Shown here piece after piece: positions 50,146-58,738 of a stretch of DNA of 64,000 nucleotides. The stretch's first letter is position 1. Each line of letters opens with the position of its first letter. Origin of the DNA: Halorubrum saccharovorum DSM 1137 (lineage in GTDB: Archaea; Halobacteriota; Halobacteria; Halobacteriales; Haloferacaceae). The position numbers and the translations under genes were made by a program. The notes under the pieces are model-generated. The model was not told the origin of the DNA and did not search any database. It was given only the letters and a program-made list of their open reading frames with translations. The stretch covers positions 30,523-94,522 of the forward strand of contig NZ_AOJE01000011.1 of the NCBI RefSeq assembly GCF_000337915.1, given 5' to 3'.

Positions 50146-51153
50146 ATGGACGACAGATCCACGCGGACCTCCAGGCGATCGGTGTTGGCTTCGGCGGGCG
50201 CGGCGCTCGCGGCGACGGCCGGCTGTCTCGGCTCGACCGAGAGCGGCCGCGAACGGCCGGCGGCGTACACCACGCCCGCGGCCGCCGAGTTCGACGGCGT
50301 CGTCGACAGCCAGTGGCTCGACTCGAACCTCGACGACGTGCACCTGCTCGACGCCCGCGACGAGGAGGCGTTCGGCGAGAGCCGGATCCCCGGCGCGTAC
50401 CACTTCCCGGACTCCGAGATGCTGGACACCTACGCCGAGGAGACCGAAGACGGGTTCGAGGTCTCCCCGGAGGCGATCGCGTGGACGCTCGCGGAGGCGG
50501 GGATCGAGCGCGGCGACGACGTGGTGGTGTACGGCGAGGAGGCGAACCTCTGGGAGACGTACGCGATCTACACCCTCAACGCCCTCGGCCACGAGGGGCA
50601 GGTGAGCCTGCTCGACGGCGGGTTCTCCGTCTGGGACGCCGCGGGCGGCGAGACCGTCTCGGAGGCGCCCGAGGCGCAGGAGGGTGAGTACGAGACCGAA
50701 CTCGACACCGGCGTGGTGGCGACGCGGCAGTTCGTCGCCGACAACGTCGACGAGGACGGCGCGGCGATCCCGATCCTCGACATGCGCTCGCCCGCGGAGT
50801 ACTGGGGCGAGGACCAGCGCGGCGACCTCGACCGCTTCGGCCACGTCACCGGCGCGACCAACCTCAACTTCGTCCAGAGCATCGACGACGAGGCCGGCCG
50901 GCTCCGGACCCCCGAAGAGCTGGAGACGCTGTGGATCGACGACGCCGGCCTCTCGCCGGACGAGACGGCGGTTGCCTACTGCCAGACCGCGATCCGCGCG
51001 TCCGTCGGCTGGTTCGTCCTCGATCAGCTCGGCTTCGAGGACGTGCGCAACTACGAGGGGAGCTGGGCCGACTGGGGGACGCTCTCGGAGGAGAACGGCT
51101 ACTACTACACCACCGGCGAGGACAGCGGAACGATCGTCGACACGTTCGCGTAA
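50146..51153 (+). CDS. Tat-anchored sulfurtransferase with two rhodanese domains
   Basis: A 335-residue thiosulfate sulfurtransferase-like protein. The N-terminus RRSVLASAGAALAATAGCLGS has a twin-arginine motif and lipobox, so it is exported and lipid-anchored. The first rhodanese domain (50-160) has no active-site Cys (VVVYGEEANLW), the second has YCQTAIRAS with Cys279, the active Cys of CRxGxR-like loops. It should move sulfur outside the cell, from thiosulfate to cyanide or thiols. Its acidic surface fits high salt. Confidence 0.9.
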   Translation: MDDRSTRTSRRSVLASAGAALAATAGCLGSTESGRERPAAYTTPAAAEFDGVVDSQWLDSNLDDVHLLDARDEEAFGESRIPGAYHFPDSEMLDTYAEETEDGFEVSPEAIAWTLAEAGIERGDDVVVYGEEANLWETYAIYTLNALGHEGQVSLLDGGFSVWDAAGGETVSEAPEAQEGEYETELDTGVVATRQFVADNVDEDGAAIPILDMRSPAEYWGEDQRGDLDRFGHVTGATNLNFVQSIDDEAGRLRTPEELETLWIDDAGLSPDETAVAYCQTAIRASVGWFVLDQLGFEDVRNYEGSWADWGTLSEENGYYYTTGEDSGTIVDTFA

Positions 51154-51191
51154 GTCGGAATCGACGCGCCTTCTGCGCTTTTCTCCGCGCG

Positions 51192-52595
51192 TCAGTCGTG
51201 CGAGTGGCTGTGCGCGCCGTGGTCGTGGGCGGCGTCGCCCTCGTCATCGTGCGTGTGGTCCTGCTCGCCCGAGTCCGTCTCGCCGAGCACCTCCGCGCCC
51301 TCGCCGTCGATCATGTCCATATTCTTGAGGTTATCCCGCTCTTCGAAGTCCTCGACGGCCTCCATCACGTCCTCCTGCGTGATCGTCATCCGGTCCTCGG
51401 TGAGCGCGCCGAGGACGGCCTCGCGCAGCACCATCCGGAGGTCCGAGCCCGTGAGCCCGCTGGTTCGGTCGGCGACCTCGTCCGGGTCGAAGTCGGCGAT
51501 CTGCATCTCGCGGGTGACGACCCGGAGGATGTCCGCGCGCATGTCGCGGTCCGGCTTGGGGAAGTTGACGATCTCGTCGAAGCGGCGCCACGCGGCCGCG
51601 TCGAGCTGGTCGGGGTGGTTGGTCGCGCCGATGAGGAGGACCTCGTCGCGCACGAGCGACACCTCGTCGATCGACTTGAGGAGGGTGTTGACCGCGCGCT
51701 TCAGGGCGGCGTGCTCGTCGGAGCGCCGGGTCTTCGCCACCGAGTCGAACTCGTCGATGAAGAGGATACACGGCGAGAGCCGCTTGGCGACCTCGAAGGT
51801 CTTCTCGACGTTCTTCGCGGTCTCGCCGAGGTACTGGCTCGTGATCATCGACATCTTCACCTCGACGAGCGGAATGCCGAGCTCGTGAGCGAGCGCGCGC
51901 GAGACGGTGGTCTTTCCGGTCCCCGGCGGGCCGACGAACAGGAGCTTCCCGATCTCGCGGAGGCCGATGCTCGCGAGGTACTCACGGTGTTCGATCGCCT
52001 TGACGATCTTCTGGATCTCTCCCTCCTGGTCGCCGGTGAGCACGAGGTCGGCGAGCGTCGTCTCGATCTCCTCGGGCGCCTGCACGTTGACGAGATCGAG
52101 CATCTCTCCGTCCTCGTCCTCGTCGAAGTACTCCTCCAGCAGGGCGTCGATCCAGACGCGGTCGGCCTGGATCGGGCGGACGCTGTCGCGCGCCGTCTCG
52201 TGGGTCACGGGCGCGTCGAGGTCCTCCGCGAGCTCGAGCGCGGCGACGATCGTCGGGTTCTCGGCGATCCGGTCGTCGTCCGCGTGGTCGCGGTACCACT
52301 CCAGCGCCATCGCGGGCTGGGTCAGGGATATCTCGCCGGAGAACTCCGTCCGCTGGGTGAACAGCAGGTCGGAGACGGCGTCCCACGGGTGGTCGACTCC
52401 CGTCGCGGTGCGGGTCGTCTCGCTCGTCGCCTTGAGCGGTCGCTCGACGCCGCCCGGTGCGTCGTCGGCGGCGTCGTCAGACCAGAACACCTGCCGGAAG
52501 CGCGGCGGCAGGTCGTTCTCGTCGAGGTCGCGGTTCTCGGTGTAGAGGTGCGTCGTCAACACGAACTCGACGACGTCGAGCGCCGGGTCACTCAT
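51192..52595 (-). CDS. AAA-family ATPase with His-rich C-terminus
   Basis: A 467-residue cytosolic ATPase. Residues 1-190 are an accessory N-terminal region, residues 200-430 the AAA core: LLFVGPPGTGKTTVSRAL (Walker A), CILFIDEFDSVAKTRRS (Walker B), LLIGATNHPDQLD (sensor 1) and arginine-finger region. It is of the proteasome/FtsH-like classical AAA clade. The last 40 residues are disordered with DHTHDDEG, HDHGAHSHSHD, likely metal-binding. Convergent with the sulfurtransferase gene. Function may be protein remodelling. Confidence 0.88.
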   Translation of the reverse strand: MSDPALDVVEFVLTTHLYTENRDLDENDLPPRFRQVFWSDDAADDAPGGVERPLKATSETTRTATGVDHPWDAVSDLLFTQRTEFSGEISLTQPAMALEWYRDHADDDRIAENPTIVAALELAEDLDAPVTHETARDSVRPIQADRVWIDALLEEYFDEDEDGEMLDLVNVQAPEEIETTLADLVLTGDQEGEIQKIVKAIEHREYLASIGLREIGKLLFVGPPGTGKTTVSRALAHELGIPLVEVKMSMITSQYLGETAKNVEKTFEVAKRLSPCILFIDEFDSVAKTRRSDEHAALKRAVNTLLKSIDEVSLVRDEVLLIGATNHPDQLDAAAWRRFDEIVNFPKPDRDMRADILRVVTREMQIADFDPDEVADRTSGLTGSDLRMVLREAVLGALTEDRMTITQEDVMEAVEDFEERDNLKNMDMIDGEGAEVLGETDSGEQDHTHDDEGDAAHDHGAHSHSHD

Positions 52596-52711
52596 CCGCG
52601 CGACGTAGCCGCGGGACGCGGTTAAGCGCGTCGGACCGCGGTCGCGAGCGGCGGCGATGAGGGGCGCGGCGGACCGACTCGCCCATCAGTCGGCGGAAGA
52701 TGTATCGAACG

Positions 52712-52718
52712 CTTATTA
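52712..52718 (+). promoter_or_regulatory. TATA-like box of idi
   Basis: CTTATTA at 52712-52718 lies 25-31 bases before the ATG at 52743, the position of a haloarchaeal TATA element for a leaderless transcript. Confidence 0.6.
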
Positions 52719-52742
52719 GCCCTGGTGATCGACCTACCTCGC

Positions 52743-53333
52743 ATGAGCTCCGAGGACGCGGCCGCGACCGGCGATTCCGCCGGTCAGGCCGACGCGGACC
52801 ACGAGAACGCGCTCCAGGACGTGATCGCCGTCGACCCCGAGGACGCCGAGCGGGGGACGGTGAACCGGCTCGACGCCCACACCGGCGACGGGATCCGCCA
52901 CCGGGCGTTCACCTGTCTCGTGTACGACACCGACGGCCGGATCCTGCTGGCCCAGCGCGCGCCCACCAAGCGGCTGTGGGACGCACACTGGGACGGGACG
53001 GTCGCATCCCACCCCGTCGAGGGGCAGTCACAGGAGGACGCGACCGAACAGCGCTTAGAGGAGGAGCTGGGGATCACCCCCGATCAGTACGACGACCTCC
53101 GGGTGACGGACAAGTTCGAGTACAAGCGCTACTACCCCAACGAGGGCGTCGAGTGGGAGGTCTGCTCGGTCCTGAAGGTGACCCTGGACGACGCCTCGCT
53201 CGACCCCGACGAGGAGGAGATCGGCGGCATGCTGTGGGCCGACTACGAGCACCTCCACGAGAACCCGGAGCTGTACCGGCAGCTCCGCCTCTGTCCGTGG
53301 TTCGAGATCGCGATGCGGCGCGACTTCTCGTAG
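52743..53333 (+). CDS. idi: Isopentenyl-diphosphate delta-isomerase, type I (Nudix), Cys replaced
   Basis: A 196-residue Nudix-fold isomerase that interconverts IPP and DMAPP in isoprenoid-lipid synthesis. LLAQRAPTKRLWDAHWDG, the Nudix-like VEGQSQEDATEQRLEEELG and FEYKRYY then EWEVCSVL give metal ligands and catalytic residues (Tyr127, Glu137, Glu139). In the bacterial enzyme a Cys in the CGHP-type loop is essential; here the loop reads TVASHP with Ala88. So the protein either uses another residue or is altered. Start chosen at 52743 because a TATA box fits. Confidence 0.85.
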   Translation: MSSEDAAATGDSAGQADADHENALQDVIAVDPEDAERGTVNRLDAHTGDGIRHRAFTCLVYDTDGRILLAQRAPTKRLWDAHWDGTVASHPVEGQSQEDATEQRLEEELGITPDQYDDLRVTDKFEYKRYYPNEGVEWEVCSVLKVTLDDASLDPDEEEIGGMLWADYEHLHENPELYRQLRLCPWFEIAMRRDFS

Positions 53334-53404
53334 GGCGCGATCGCCGCCGCGTCCCCGCGACCGAAGCGGCGACTTGAAGGCGCGCGGGCGATTCGGTTCG
53401 AGAC

Positions 53405-54160
53405 ATGACTGTCGTCGCCGTGCTTGCGAAGCCGCCCCGCGAGGGGCTCGTCGCGACCGGGCTCGCGGAGTCGACGCCGCTGTCGACCGCCGAGGCCGCC
53501 GACCTGTACGAGGCGCTGTTCCGCGACGCTGTCCTCGCGGTCGACCGCTCCGGCGGCGAGCTCCTCGTGAACTACCCCGTCGACGACGACCTCCCCGCAG
53601 AGCACCGCACCGACACGAGCCCCGAGGCCGAACTGCGCACCCTCGTCGCCGACACCCTCGGCGGCACCGACGAGGTCCGGTTCGAGCGACAGGTCGGGTC
53701 GTCGTTCGGCGCGCGCGCGGGCAACACCGTCACCCACCTGCTCCGCGAGGAGAACGCCGACTCCGTCGCGGTCGTCACCCCGCAGGCGCCGCTGCTCTCG
53801 CGGACCGTGATCGACTCGGCCGCGATGAAGCTCCGGACCAACGAGGTCGTGCTCGGCCCCTCCACCCGCGGACGCACCTACTTCGCCGGCTTCACCGCGC
53901 CGATCGACTTCGACGGCGCGTTCGAGGACCCCAGCCTCCCGACGCTCGCGGCGCGCGGCGCCGACGCCGACCTCGACGTGGAGTTCTTAGAGTCCTCTCC
54001 CGCGATGGTCGACGGCGACGACCTGCTCGACGCCGTGCCCGTCCTCCGCGCCCGGTTCGCCGCCGAGCGCGTCGTCCCCGACTACACCGCCGCGTTCGTC
54101 CACGAACGCGGACTGGACGTGGTCGTCGAGGACGGGAACGCGCGGGTCGTCCGGGACTGA
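53405..54160 (+). CDS. GT-A/CofC-like nucleotidyl- or glycosyltransferase-related protein
   Basis: A 251-residue protein with a Rossmann-like start (TVVAVLAKPPREGLVATGL) and AVVTPQAPLLSRTVIDSAAMKLRTNEVVLGPSTRGRTYFAGF in the middle, which resembles the CofC/DUF2064 group of GT-A-type nucleotidyltransferases. The canonical DxD metal motif is replaced by TPQAPLL, so activity is uncertain. Operon with the DUF5812 gene possible (70-base gap). Function unknown. Confidence 0.72.
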   Translation: MTVVAVLAKPPREGLVATGLAESTPLSTAEAADLYEALFRDAVLAVDRSGGELLVNYPVDDDLPAEHRTDTSPEAELRTLVADTLGGTDEVRFERQVGSSFGARAGNTVTHLLREENADSVAVVTPQAPLLSRTVIDSAAMKLRTNEVVLGPSTRGRTYFAGFTAPIDFDGAFEDPSLPTLAARGADADLDVEFLESSPAMVDGDDLLDAVPVLRARFAAERVVPDYTAAFVHERGLDVVVEDGNARVVRD

Positions 54161-54230
54161 CTCGCCGCCTCGTTGGTCGGTGCTGACGCGGCTCGAAACC
54201 CGGAAAAGGCTCGGTCGCCTACGATCGGTA

Positions 54231-54701
54231 ATGACCGACGAGAAGGAGAGCACGTTCCTCGTCACGCACGTCGAGAGCGACTCCGCGGTGTTGAAAGACG
54301 TCCACGACGGCCAGGTGCACACGCTGAGCTCGAACCCCGGGCTCGCGGTCGACGACGCCGTGGAGGCGACCGTCGCCCCGGACCCGCCGATGGAGGTCAC
54401 GTATCAGGTCGTCGAGGTCGCCGAGCGCCGCTCGCTATCGATCGAAGAGAGCGACGAGCCCCCGACCGTCCACGAGCGCGAGCTCGCGGCCGAGACGGAG
54501 ACCGGCGAGCTCGCACGCGAGGAGCGAGCGGGCGTCGGCGAGGTCCACGTGTTGACGCCGCCGGAAGCGGACACCGCGGACGCGGTCGCGGACGTGATCG
54601 ACGACCGCGAGGCGACGCTGTCGCGAGCGGCTCGGCTCGGCGTAAACCGCGTCGAGATCCGGTCGGAGCCGGGCGTGGTCAGCGTGCGGTACATGCCCTG
54701 A
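54231..54701 (+). CDS. DUF5812-family protein
   Basis: A 156-residue soluble protein: KESTFLVTHVESDSAVLKDVHDGQVHTLSSNPGL at the N-terminus is an OB-like beta segment, followed by an acidic linker and an alpha/beta half ending RSEPGVVSVRYMP. This is the haloarchaeal DUF5812 family. Start at 54231 (MTDEKEST). Function unknown. Confidence 0.8.
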   Translation: MTDEKESTFLVTHVESDSAVLKDVHDGQVHTLSSNPGLAVDDAVEATVAPDPPMEVTYQVVEVAERRSLSIEESDEPPTVHERELAAETETGELAREERAGVGEVHVLTPPEADTADAVADVIDDREATLSRAARLGVNRVEIRSEPGVVSVRYMP

Positions 54702-54738
54702 GCCGGTCCCCGGGCGGTCCCCGGAGTCGGTGAGCCGG

Positions 54739-55086
54739 TCACTCCCGATCGGCGGCCCCACTCGACGGCCCCGCCGCGCTCTGGACGCGCCAGCCCCCCT
54801 CGACGCCGCCGGCCCTCGTCTCGTAGTCGACCGCCGTCGCGTCGGTCACGACCGCCGCGTCGACCGGGTCGCCGTCGACCTCGATCCGCTCGACGCGGAA
54901 CGGCACGTCGAGGCTGTCGCCGCAACAGCCGACGTCGACGAACTCCTCGCGGGCGTCCCCGACGGCGACGCGGTCGAGGACCCGGGCGAAGTAGCCCCGA
55001 TAGCGGTCCGTTTCGACCTGATCGCGTCCCCAGTCGCTGAGCCCCTCCGGGTACGAGAGGACGACGCGGGTGGCGGTCGGTTCCAT
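54739..55086 (-). CDS. Small Cys-pair haloarchaeal protein
   Basis: A 115-residue soluble protein. RVVLSYPEGLSDWGRDQVETDRYRGYFARVLDRV is the N-terminal part, FVDVGCCGDSLDVPFRVERIEVDGD contains an adjacent Cys pair that is conserved in some haloarchaeal proteins. The tail is disordered. No domain recognised. Its start at 55086 is close to the promoter region of secF on the other strand. Confidence 0.68.
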   Translation of the reverse strand: MEPTATRVVLSYPEGLSDWGRDQVETDRYRGYFARVLDRVAVGDAREEFVDVGCCGDSLDVPFRVERIEVDGDPVDAAVVTDATAVDYETRAGGVEGGWRVQSAAGPSSGAADRE

Positions 55087-55202
55087 ACGTCACGGTACGG
55101 GGTCGGGACGCTAATTCGTTGCGGCGGGACGCGCCGTCGTTCGACCGGTCGACGGTGTGATGAGGGAGAGCGAATCGCGGGTGGCGGCGACACCGTAGAC
55201 GA

Positions 55203-55244
55203 GTACGAGGGATGAGTAAGAAGGTACGAGGGATGAGTAAGAAG
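55203..55244 (+). repeat. Two adjacent 21-base repeats before secF
   Basis: The unit GTACGAGGGATGAGTAAGAAG occurs exactly twice, 55203-55223 and 55224-55244, and the second copy runs straight into the TATA-like box (GCTTATTC, 55245-55252) of secF. It therefore covers the BRE/upstream activator position. Confidence 0.8.
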
Positions 55245-55276
55245 GCTTATTCGCGCCCGCGCAGGAAGCGGTATTT

Positions 55277-56158
55277 ATGGTAGCGATCGAGGTACCGGAG
55301 GTCAACTACACCGAGTACTCGAACCGGCAGCTCGTGGCGATCCCGCTCGCGGTCCTCGTTCTCGCTCTCGCGATCATCGGCGGGTGGTTCCTCGTCACCG
55401 GCGCGCCGGCGAATCTCGGGTTGGAGTTCACGGGCGGCGTGGAGCTCCGGATCGCCGACGACGGCGGCGACGTAGAACAGCAGATCGAGACCGCGTTCGA
55501 CCGGCAGCCCGACTCGGTCCGATCGATCCCCGCGGACGACGTGTACGTGGTGACGTTCCGAGCGGCCGACGAGGACCCGGAGGGCTTGGCCAACGACCTG
55601 TCGACACAGGCCGAGGAGGCCGGGCTGTCCACGAACGCGATCGACCAGGTGTCACCCAGCTTCGCGTCCGACACGGCTCGGACCGCGATCATCGGCGTCG
55701 CGCTCGCCTTCCTCGGGATGAGCGTCCTCGTGTTCGCGATGTTCCGGACGTTCGTCCCGTCGCTCGCGGTCGTCGCGTCGGCGTTCTCCGACCTGGTGGT
55801 CCCCATTGCGGTGATGAACCTCCTCGGGATCCAGATGACGCTCGGGACGATCGCGGCGCTCCTGATGATCATCGGGTACAGCGTCGACTCCGACATCCTG
55901 TTGAACAACTCCGTGTTACGCCGGACCGGTGAGTTCTACGAGTCGGTGAACCGCGCGATGCGGACCGGGGTGACGATGACGCTCACGTCGATGGCGGCGA
56001 TGATCGTGATGGCGATCGTCGCGGCGCTGTTCGGCGTCGACCTGCTCCGGAACATCGGGATCATCCTCTCGGTCGGCCTCTGTGCCGACCTGATGAACAC
56101 GTACCTGCTGAACGTCTCGCTGCTTCGCTGGTACAAGTTCGAGGGGGTGAAGCGCTAA
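55277..56158 (+). CDS. secF: Protein translocase subunit SecF
   Basis: A 293-residue six-TM membrane protein that assists protein export with SecD and SecYEG. FTGGVELRIADDG is the first periplasmic-domain start, GMSVLVFAMFRTFVPSLAVVASAFSDLVV and GYSVDSDILLNNSVLRRTGE are conserved. Its stop overlaps the secD start by one base. The TATA-like GCTTATTC is about 25-32 bases before the ATG at 55277. Confidence 0.94.
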   Translation: MVAIEVPEVNYTEYSNRQLVAIPLAVLVLALAIIGGWFLVTGAPANLGLEFTGGVELRIADDGGDVEQQIETAFDRQPDSVRSIPADDVYVVTFRAADEDPEGLANDLSTQAEEAGLSTNAIDQVSPSFASDTARTAIIGVALAFLGMSVLVFAMFRTFVPSLAVVASAFSDLVVPIAVMNLLGIQMTLGTIAALLMIIGYSVDSDILLNNSVLRRTGEFYESVNRAMRTGVTMTLTSMAAMIVMAIVAALFGVDLLRNIGIILSVGLCADLMNTYLLNVSLLRWYKFEGVKR

Positions 56159-57750
56159 TGCTCGAACCGATCAAGAACAACTGGCGGATCCTGCTGTTGG
56201 TCGTCGTCGTGCTCGGCGCGACCGTGGCGCTGTTTGCGCCGCAGTTCGGCCCGCAGACCGCGCCCGGAGAGAACGTCTCCGAGGCCCAACAGGGCGTCAC
56301 GAACCTCCAGTACGGGCTCGATCTGGCGGGCGGGACGCGGGTCCGAGCCCCCCTCATCGGCTACACCGCCACCGAGGTCGACTTCGGGGGCGACCAGCCG
56401 GACGAGGTCGCGCGCGCGGTCGCGGCCGAGCTGGAGAACGCTTCCGCACGGGACATCGGGGCGGTCCCCGAGGAGAACGCGGTCGAAGTGACGAACCCGA
56501 CGGTCACCGAGTCAGAGTTCCGCGCGGCGATGGACGCCTCGGGGTACGCCTACGAGGACATCCGCTCCGGCGTCACGCAGGAGACCCGCGACATCGCACA
56601 GGAGGTCATCACGAGCAAGATCAACGAGGCGGGCCTCTCCGGCGGGAGCGTCCAGCAGGTCCAGTCGCTCACCGGCGAGTACTTCATCCTCGTCGAGGTC
56701 CCCGGCGAGGGACGGGAAGACGTGATCGAGCTCCTCGAAGAGCGCGGGACCGTCCAGATCGACATCGCGTACGCGACAGAGAACGGGACGGCGATCCAAG
56801 AGGAGGTCCTGATCCAAGACGACTTCGAGGACATCGGCACCGCCGCTCAGGCCGATCGAGGCACCGGCGCGTACGTGCCGGTGACGGTCCGGAACACCGC
56901 GCCGGAGGGCGAGCAGTCGCCGGCCCATAGCTTCCAGCAGGCCGTCGACGACCGCGGGTTCGCCTCGGCGTACAACTCCAACCAGGACCAGTGCCGGTAC
57001 GCCAACGGCTCCCTCTCAGGCGAGCGCAACCCGTGCCTCCTGCTCACCGTCGACGGCGAGGTCGTCAACTCGTTCGGGATGGACGCGGAACTCGCGGACA
57101 GCATGGCGAGCGGGGGCTGGGCCACCGACGGCGGCTTCCGGCTGACGACGAGCGAGTTCAGCGAGGCCGAGCAGATCTCGATCAACCTGCGCGCCGGCGC
57201 GCTCCCGGCCGAGCTCGACATCAGCGGGCAGGGGACCTCCCGGTCCATCTCGGCGACGCAGGGTGAGAACTACAAGACCTACTCGCTGGTGACCGGGATC
57301 CTCGCCGTCTTCGCGGTCGCCGGGATGGTGTTCCTGCGCTACCGCGAGCCCGCGGTGGCGCTCCCGATGATCGTCACGGCGCTCGCGGAGGTGTACGCGC
57401 TGCTCGGAATCGCCGCGCTGTTGAGTTACCCGCTCGAGCTGGCCGTGATCGCCGGCTTCATCGCGGTCGTCGGAACGGGGGTCGACGACCTCGTGATCAT
57501 CGCCGACGAGGTGATGAGCGAGGGCGAGGTGAACTCTCGGAAGGTGTTCAACTCCCGGTTCCGGCGCGCCTTCTGGGTGATCGGCGCGGCCGCCGCGACC
57601 ACGATCATCGCGATGTCGCCGCTGATGGTGCTGTCGCTCGGCGACCTGTCAGGGTTCGCGATCTTCACCATCCTCGGCGTCCTGATCGGCGTCCTGATCA
57701 CCCGTCCCGCGTACGGCGACATCCTGCGTCGCCTGCTGACGATCCGGTGA
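56158..57750 (+). CDS. secD: Protein translocase subunit SecD
   Basis: A 530-residue six-TM export subunit. Large external domain follows the first TM: GLDLAGGTRVRAPL, VQQVQSLTGEYFILVEVPGEGREDVIELLEERG. The C-terminal membrane half contains YPLELAVIAGFIAVVGTGVDDLVIIADEV. This pair uses the proton/sodium motive force to help release exported proteins. Order secF then secD, unlike most bacteria, as in other archaea. Confidence 0.94.
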   Translation: MLEPIKNNWRILLLVVVVLGATVALFAPQFGPQTAPGENVSEAQQGVTNLQYGLDLAGGTRVRAPLIGYTATEVDFGGDQPDEVARAVAAELENASARDIGAVPEENAVEVTNPTVTESEFRAAMDASGYAYEDIRSGVTQETRDIAQEVITSKINEAGLSGGSVQQVQSLTGEYFILVEVPGEGREDVIELLEERGTVQIDIAYATENGTAIQEEVLIQDDFEDIGTAAQADRGTGAYVPVTVRNTAPEGEQSPAHSFQQAVDDRGFASAYNSNQDQCRYANGSLSGERNPCLLLTVDGEVVNSFGMDAELADSMASGGWATDGGFRLTTSEFSEAEQISINLRAGALPAELDISGQGTSRSISATQGENYKTYSLVTGILAVFAVAGMVFLRYREPAVALPMIVTALAEVYALLGIAALLSYPLELAVIAGFIAVVGTGVDDLVIIADEVMSEGEVNSRKVFNSRFRRAFWVIGAAAATTIIAMSPLMVLSLGDLSGFAIFTILGVLIGVLITRPAYGDILRRLLTIR

Positions 57751-57807
57751 GGCGGCGCGGGACGCCGGCTCACCCGGTTTATGTAGAGTGAAAAGGAAGA
57801 CGACAAA

Positions 57808-57830
57808 TTATTATTTTAGACTCCTCTAAA
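57808..57830 (+). promoter_or_regulatory. GDT1-gene promoter with inverted repeat TTTAGA...TCTAAA
   Basis: An AT-rich TATA-like stretch (about 57808-57818) is centred about 25 bases before the ATG of the short leader ORF at 57837. An exact inverted repeat TTTAGA (57815-57820) and TCTAAA (57825-57830), separated by four bases, covers the space between TATA and the presumed start site. This is a classic position for repression, perhaps by a DtxR/MntR-type metal regulator. Confidence 0.55.
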
Positions 57831-57836
57831 TCGTCC

Positions 57837-57962
57837 ATGTCGACGGACGGCCGACTCGAACCCCGGAGCTCGGCTGACACGTCAATCGGGGCGACAGCCG
57901 TCGCGCGAGCGGGCTCGCTCGGGCCAGCCTGCACCACTCAAAACGGAGACCGAAACGTATGA
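57837..57962 (+). CDS. 41-residue leader ORF coupled to the GDT1 gene
   Basis: ATG at 57837 opens a 41-codon frame (starting MSTDGRLEPRSSADTS) ending with TGA at 57960-57962, which overlaps the ATG at 57959 of the next gene (ATGA). The 5' ATG is placed about 25 bases after a TATA-like box, as expected for a leaderless transcript. So ribosomes initiating at this ATG would terminate exactly at the downstream start, suggesting translational coupling. The peptide has no recognised domain. Confidence 0.5.
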   Translation: MSTDGRLEPRSSADTSIGATAVARAGSLGPACTTQNGDRNV

Positions 57963-58705
57963 CAGCCTACTCGGAGATACTGATCGTCGCGTTCGTCGCG
58001 CAGCTCGCGGTGCTGCCGGGCGAGAAGGTGCAGTTCATGATCGCCGCGCTGTCGACTCGGTACGACCCGAAGGTGGTCGTCGCGGCCGCGGGATCGGCGT
58101 TCGCCGGCTGGACCGCGGTGGAGATCGCCTTCGGCCAAGCCCTGCAGGCGGCGCTCCCGGGCGTCGCGCTCGACGCAGTGACCGCGACGCTGTTCTTCGT
58201 GTTCGCGTACCTGCTGTACCGGTCGATGCCGGACCGGGAGCCGGAACGGATCGCCGTCGACGGGGACGACGATGGCCCGGAAGCGACCGAGTCGACCCCG
58301 GAGCCGAACGACGCGACCCTCGACGCGTTGGAATCTGTGACGCTTCCGAGGCCGCTCGAGCGATACGCCGGCTCGTTCGGCGGCTTCCTCCCGATCTTCG
58401 TGCTCATGGCCACCGGCGAGTTCGGCGACAAGACCCAGCTGGTGACGATCGGATTGGCCGTCCAGTACGGCGCGACCTCCGCCATCTGGCTGGGCGAGAT
58501 GCTGGCGATCATCCCGATCAGCCTCGCGAACGCGTACTTCTTCCACACCTTCGCCCACCGGTTCGACATGCGCCGGGCGCATCTCGCGTCCGCGGCGCTG
58601 TTCGCCTTCTTCGGCGCCGACACCGTGCTCTCGATCCTCACCGACTTCTCCGTCTGGGAGACGTTCATCGAGGCCGTGAGTACGGCGGCTGCCGGGGTAG
58701 TGTAG
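57959..58705 (+). CDS. TMEM165/GDT1-family cation exporter
   Basis: A 248-residue membrane protein with six or seven transmembrane segments. The family signature occurs twice: the second, ATGEFGDKTQL, is canonical (ExGDKT), and the first is degenerate, LPGEKVQF, having lost the GD pair. Family members export Mn2+ or Ca2+ in exchange for protons. A polar loop between residues 84 and 135 separates the two halves. The start at 57959 overlaps the leader ORF's stop codon. Confidence 0.88.
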   Translation: MTAYSEILIVAFVAQLAVLPGEKVQFMIAALSTRYDPKVVVAAAGSAFAGWTAVEIAFGQALQAALPGVALDAVTATLFFVFAYLLYRSMPDREPERIAVDGDDDGPEATESTPEPNDATLDALESVTLPRPLERYAGSFGGFLPIFVLMATGEFGDKTQLVTIGLAVQYGATSAIWLGEMLAIIPISLANAYFFHTFAHRFDMRRAHLASAALFAFFGADTVLSILTDFSVWETFIEAVSTAAAGVV

Positions 58706-58738
58706 GGCGAAGGGGGATCAGAGGGGCCGTCTCTCTCG

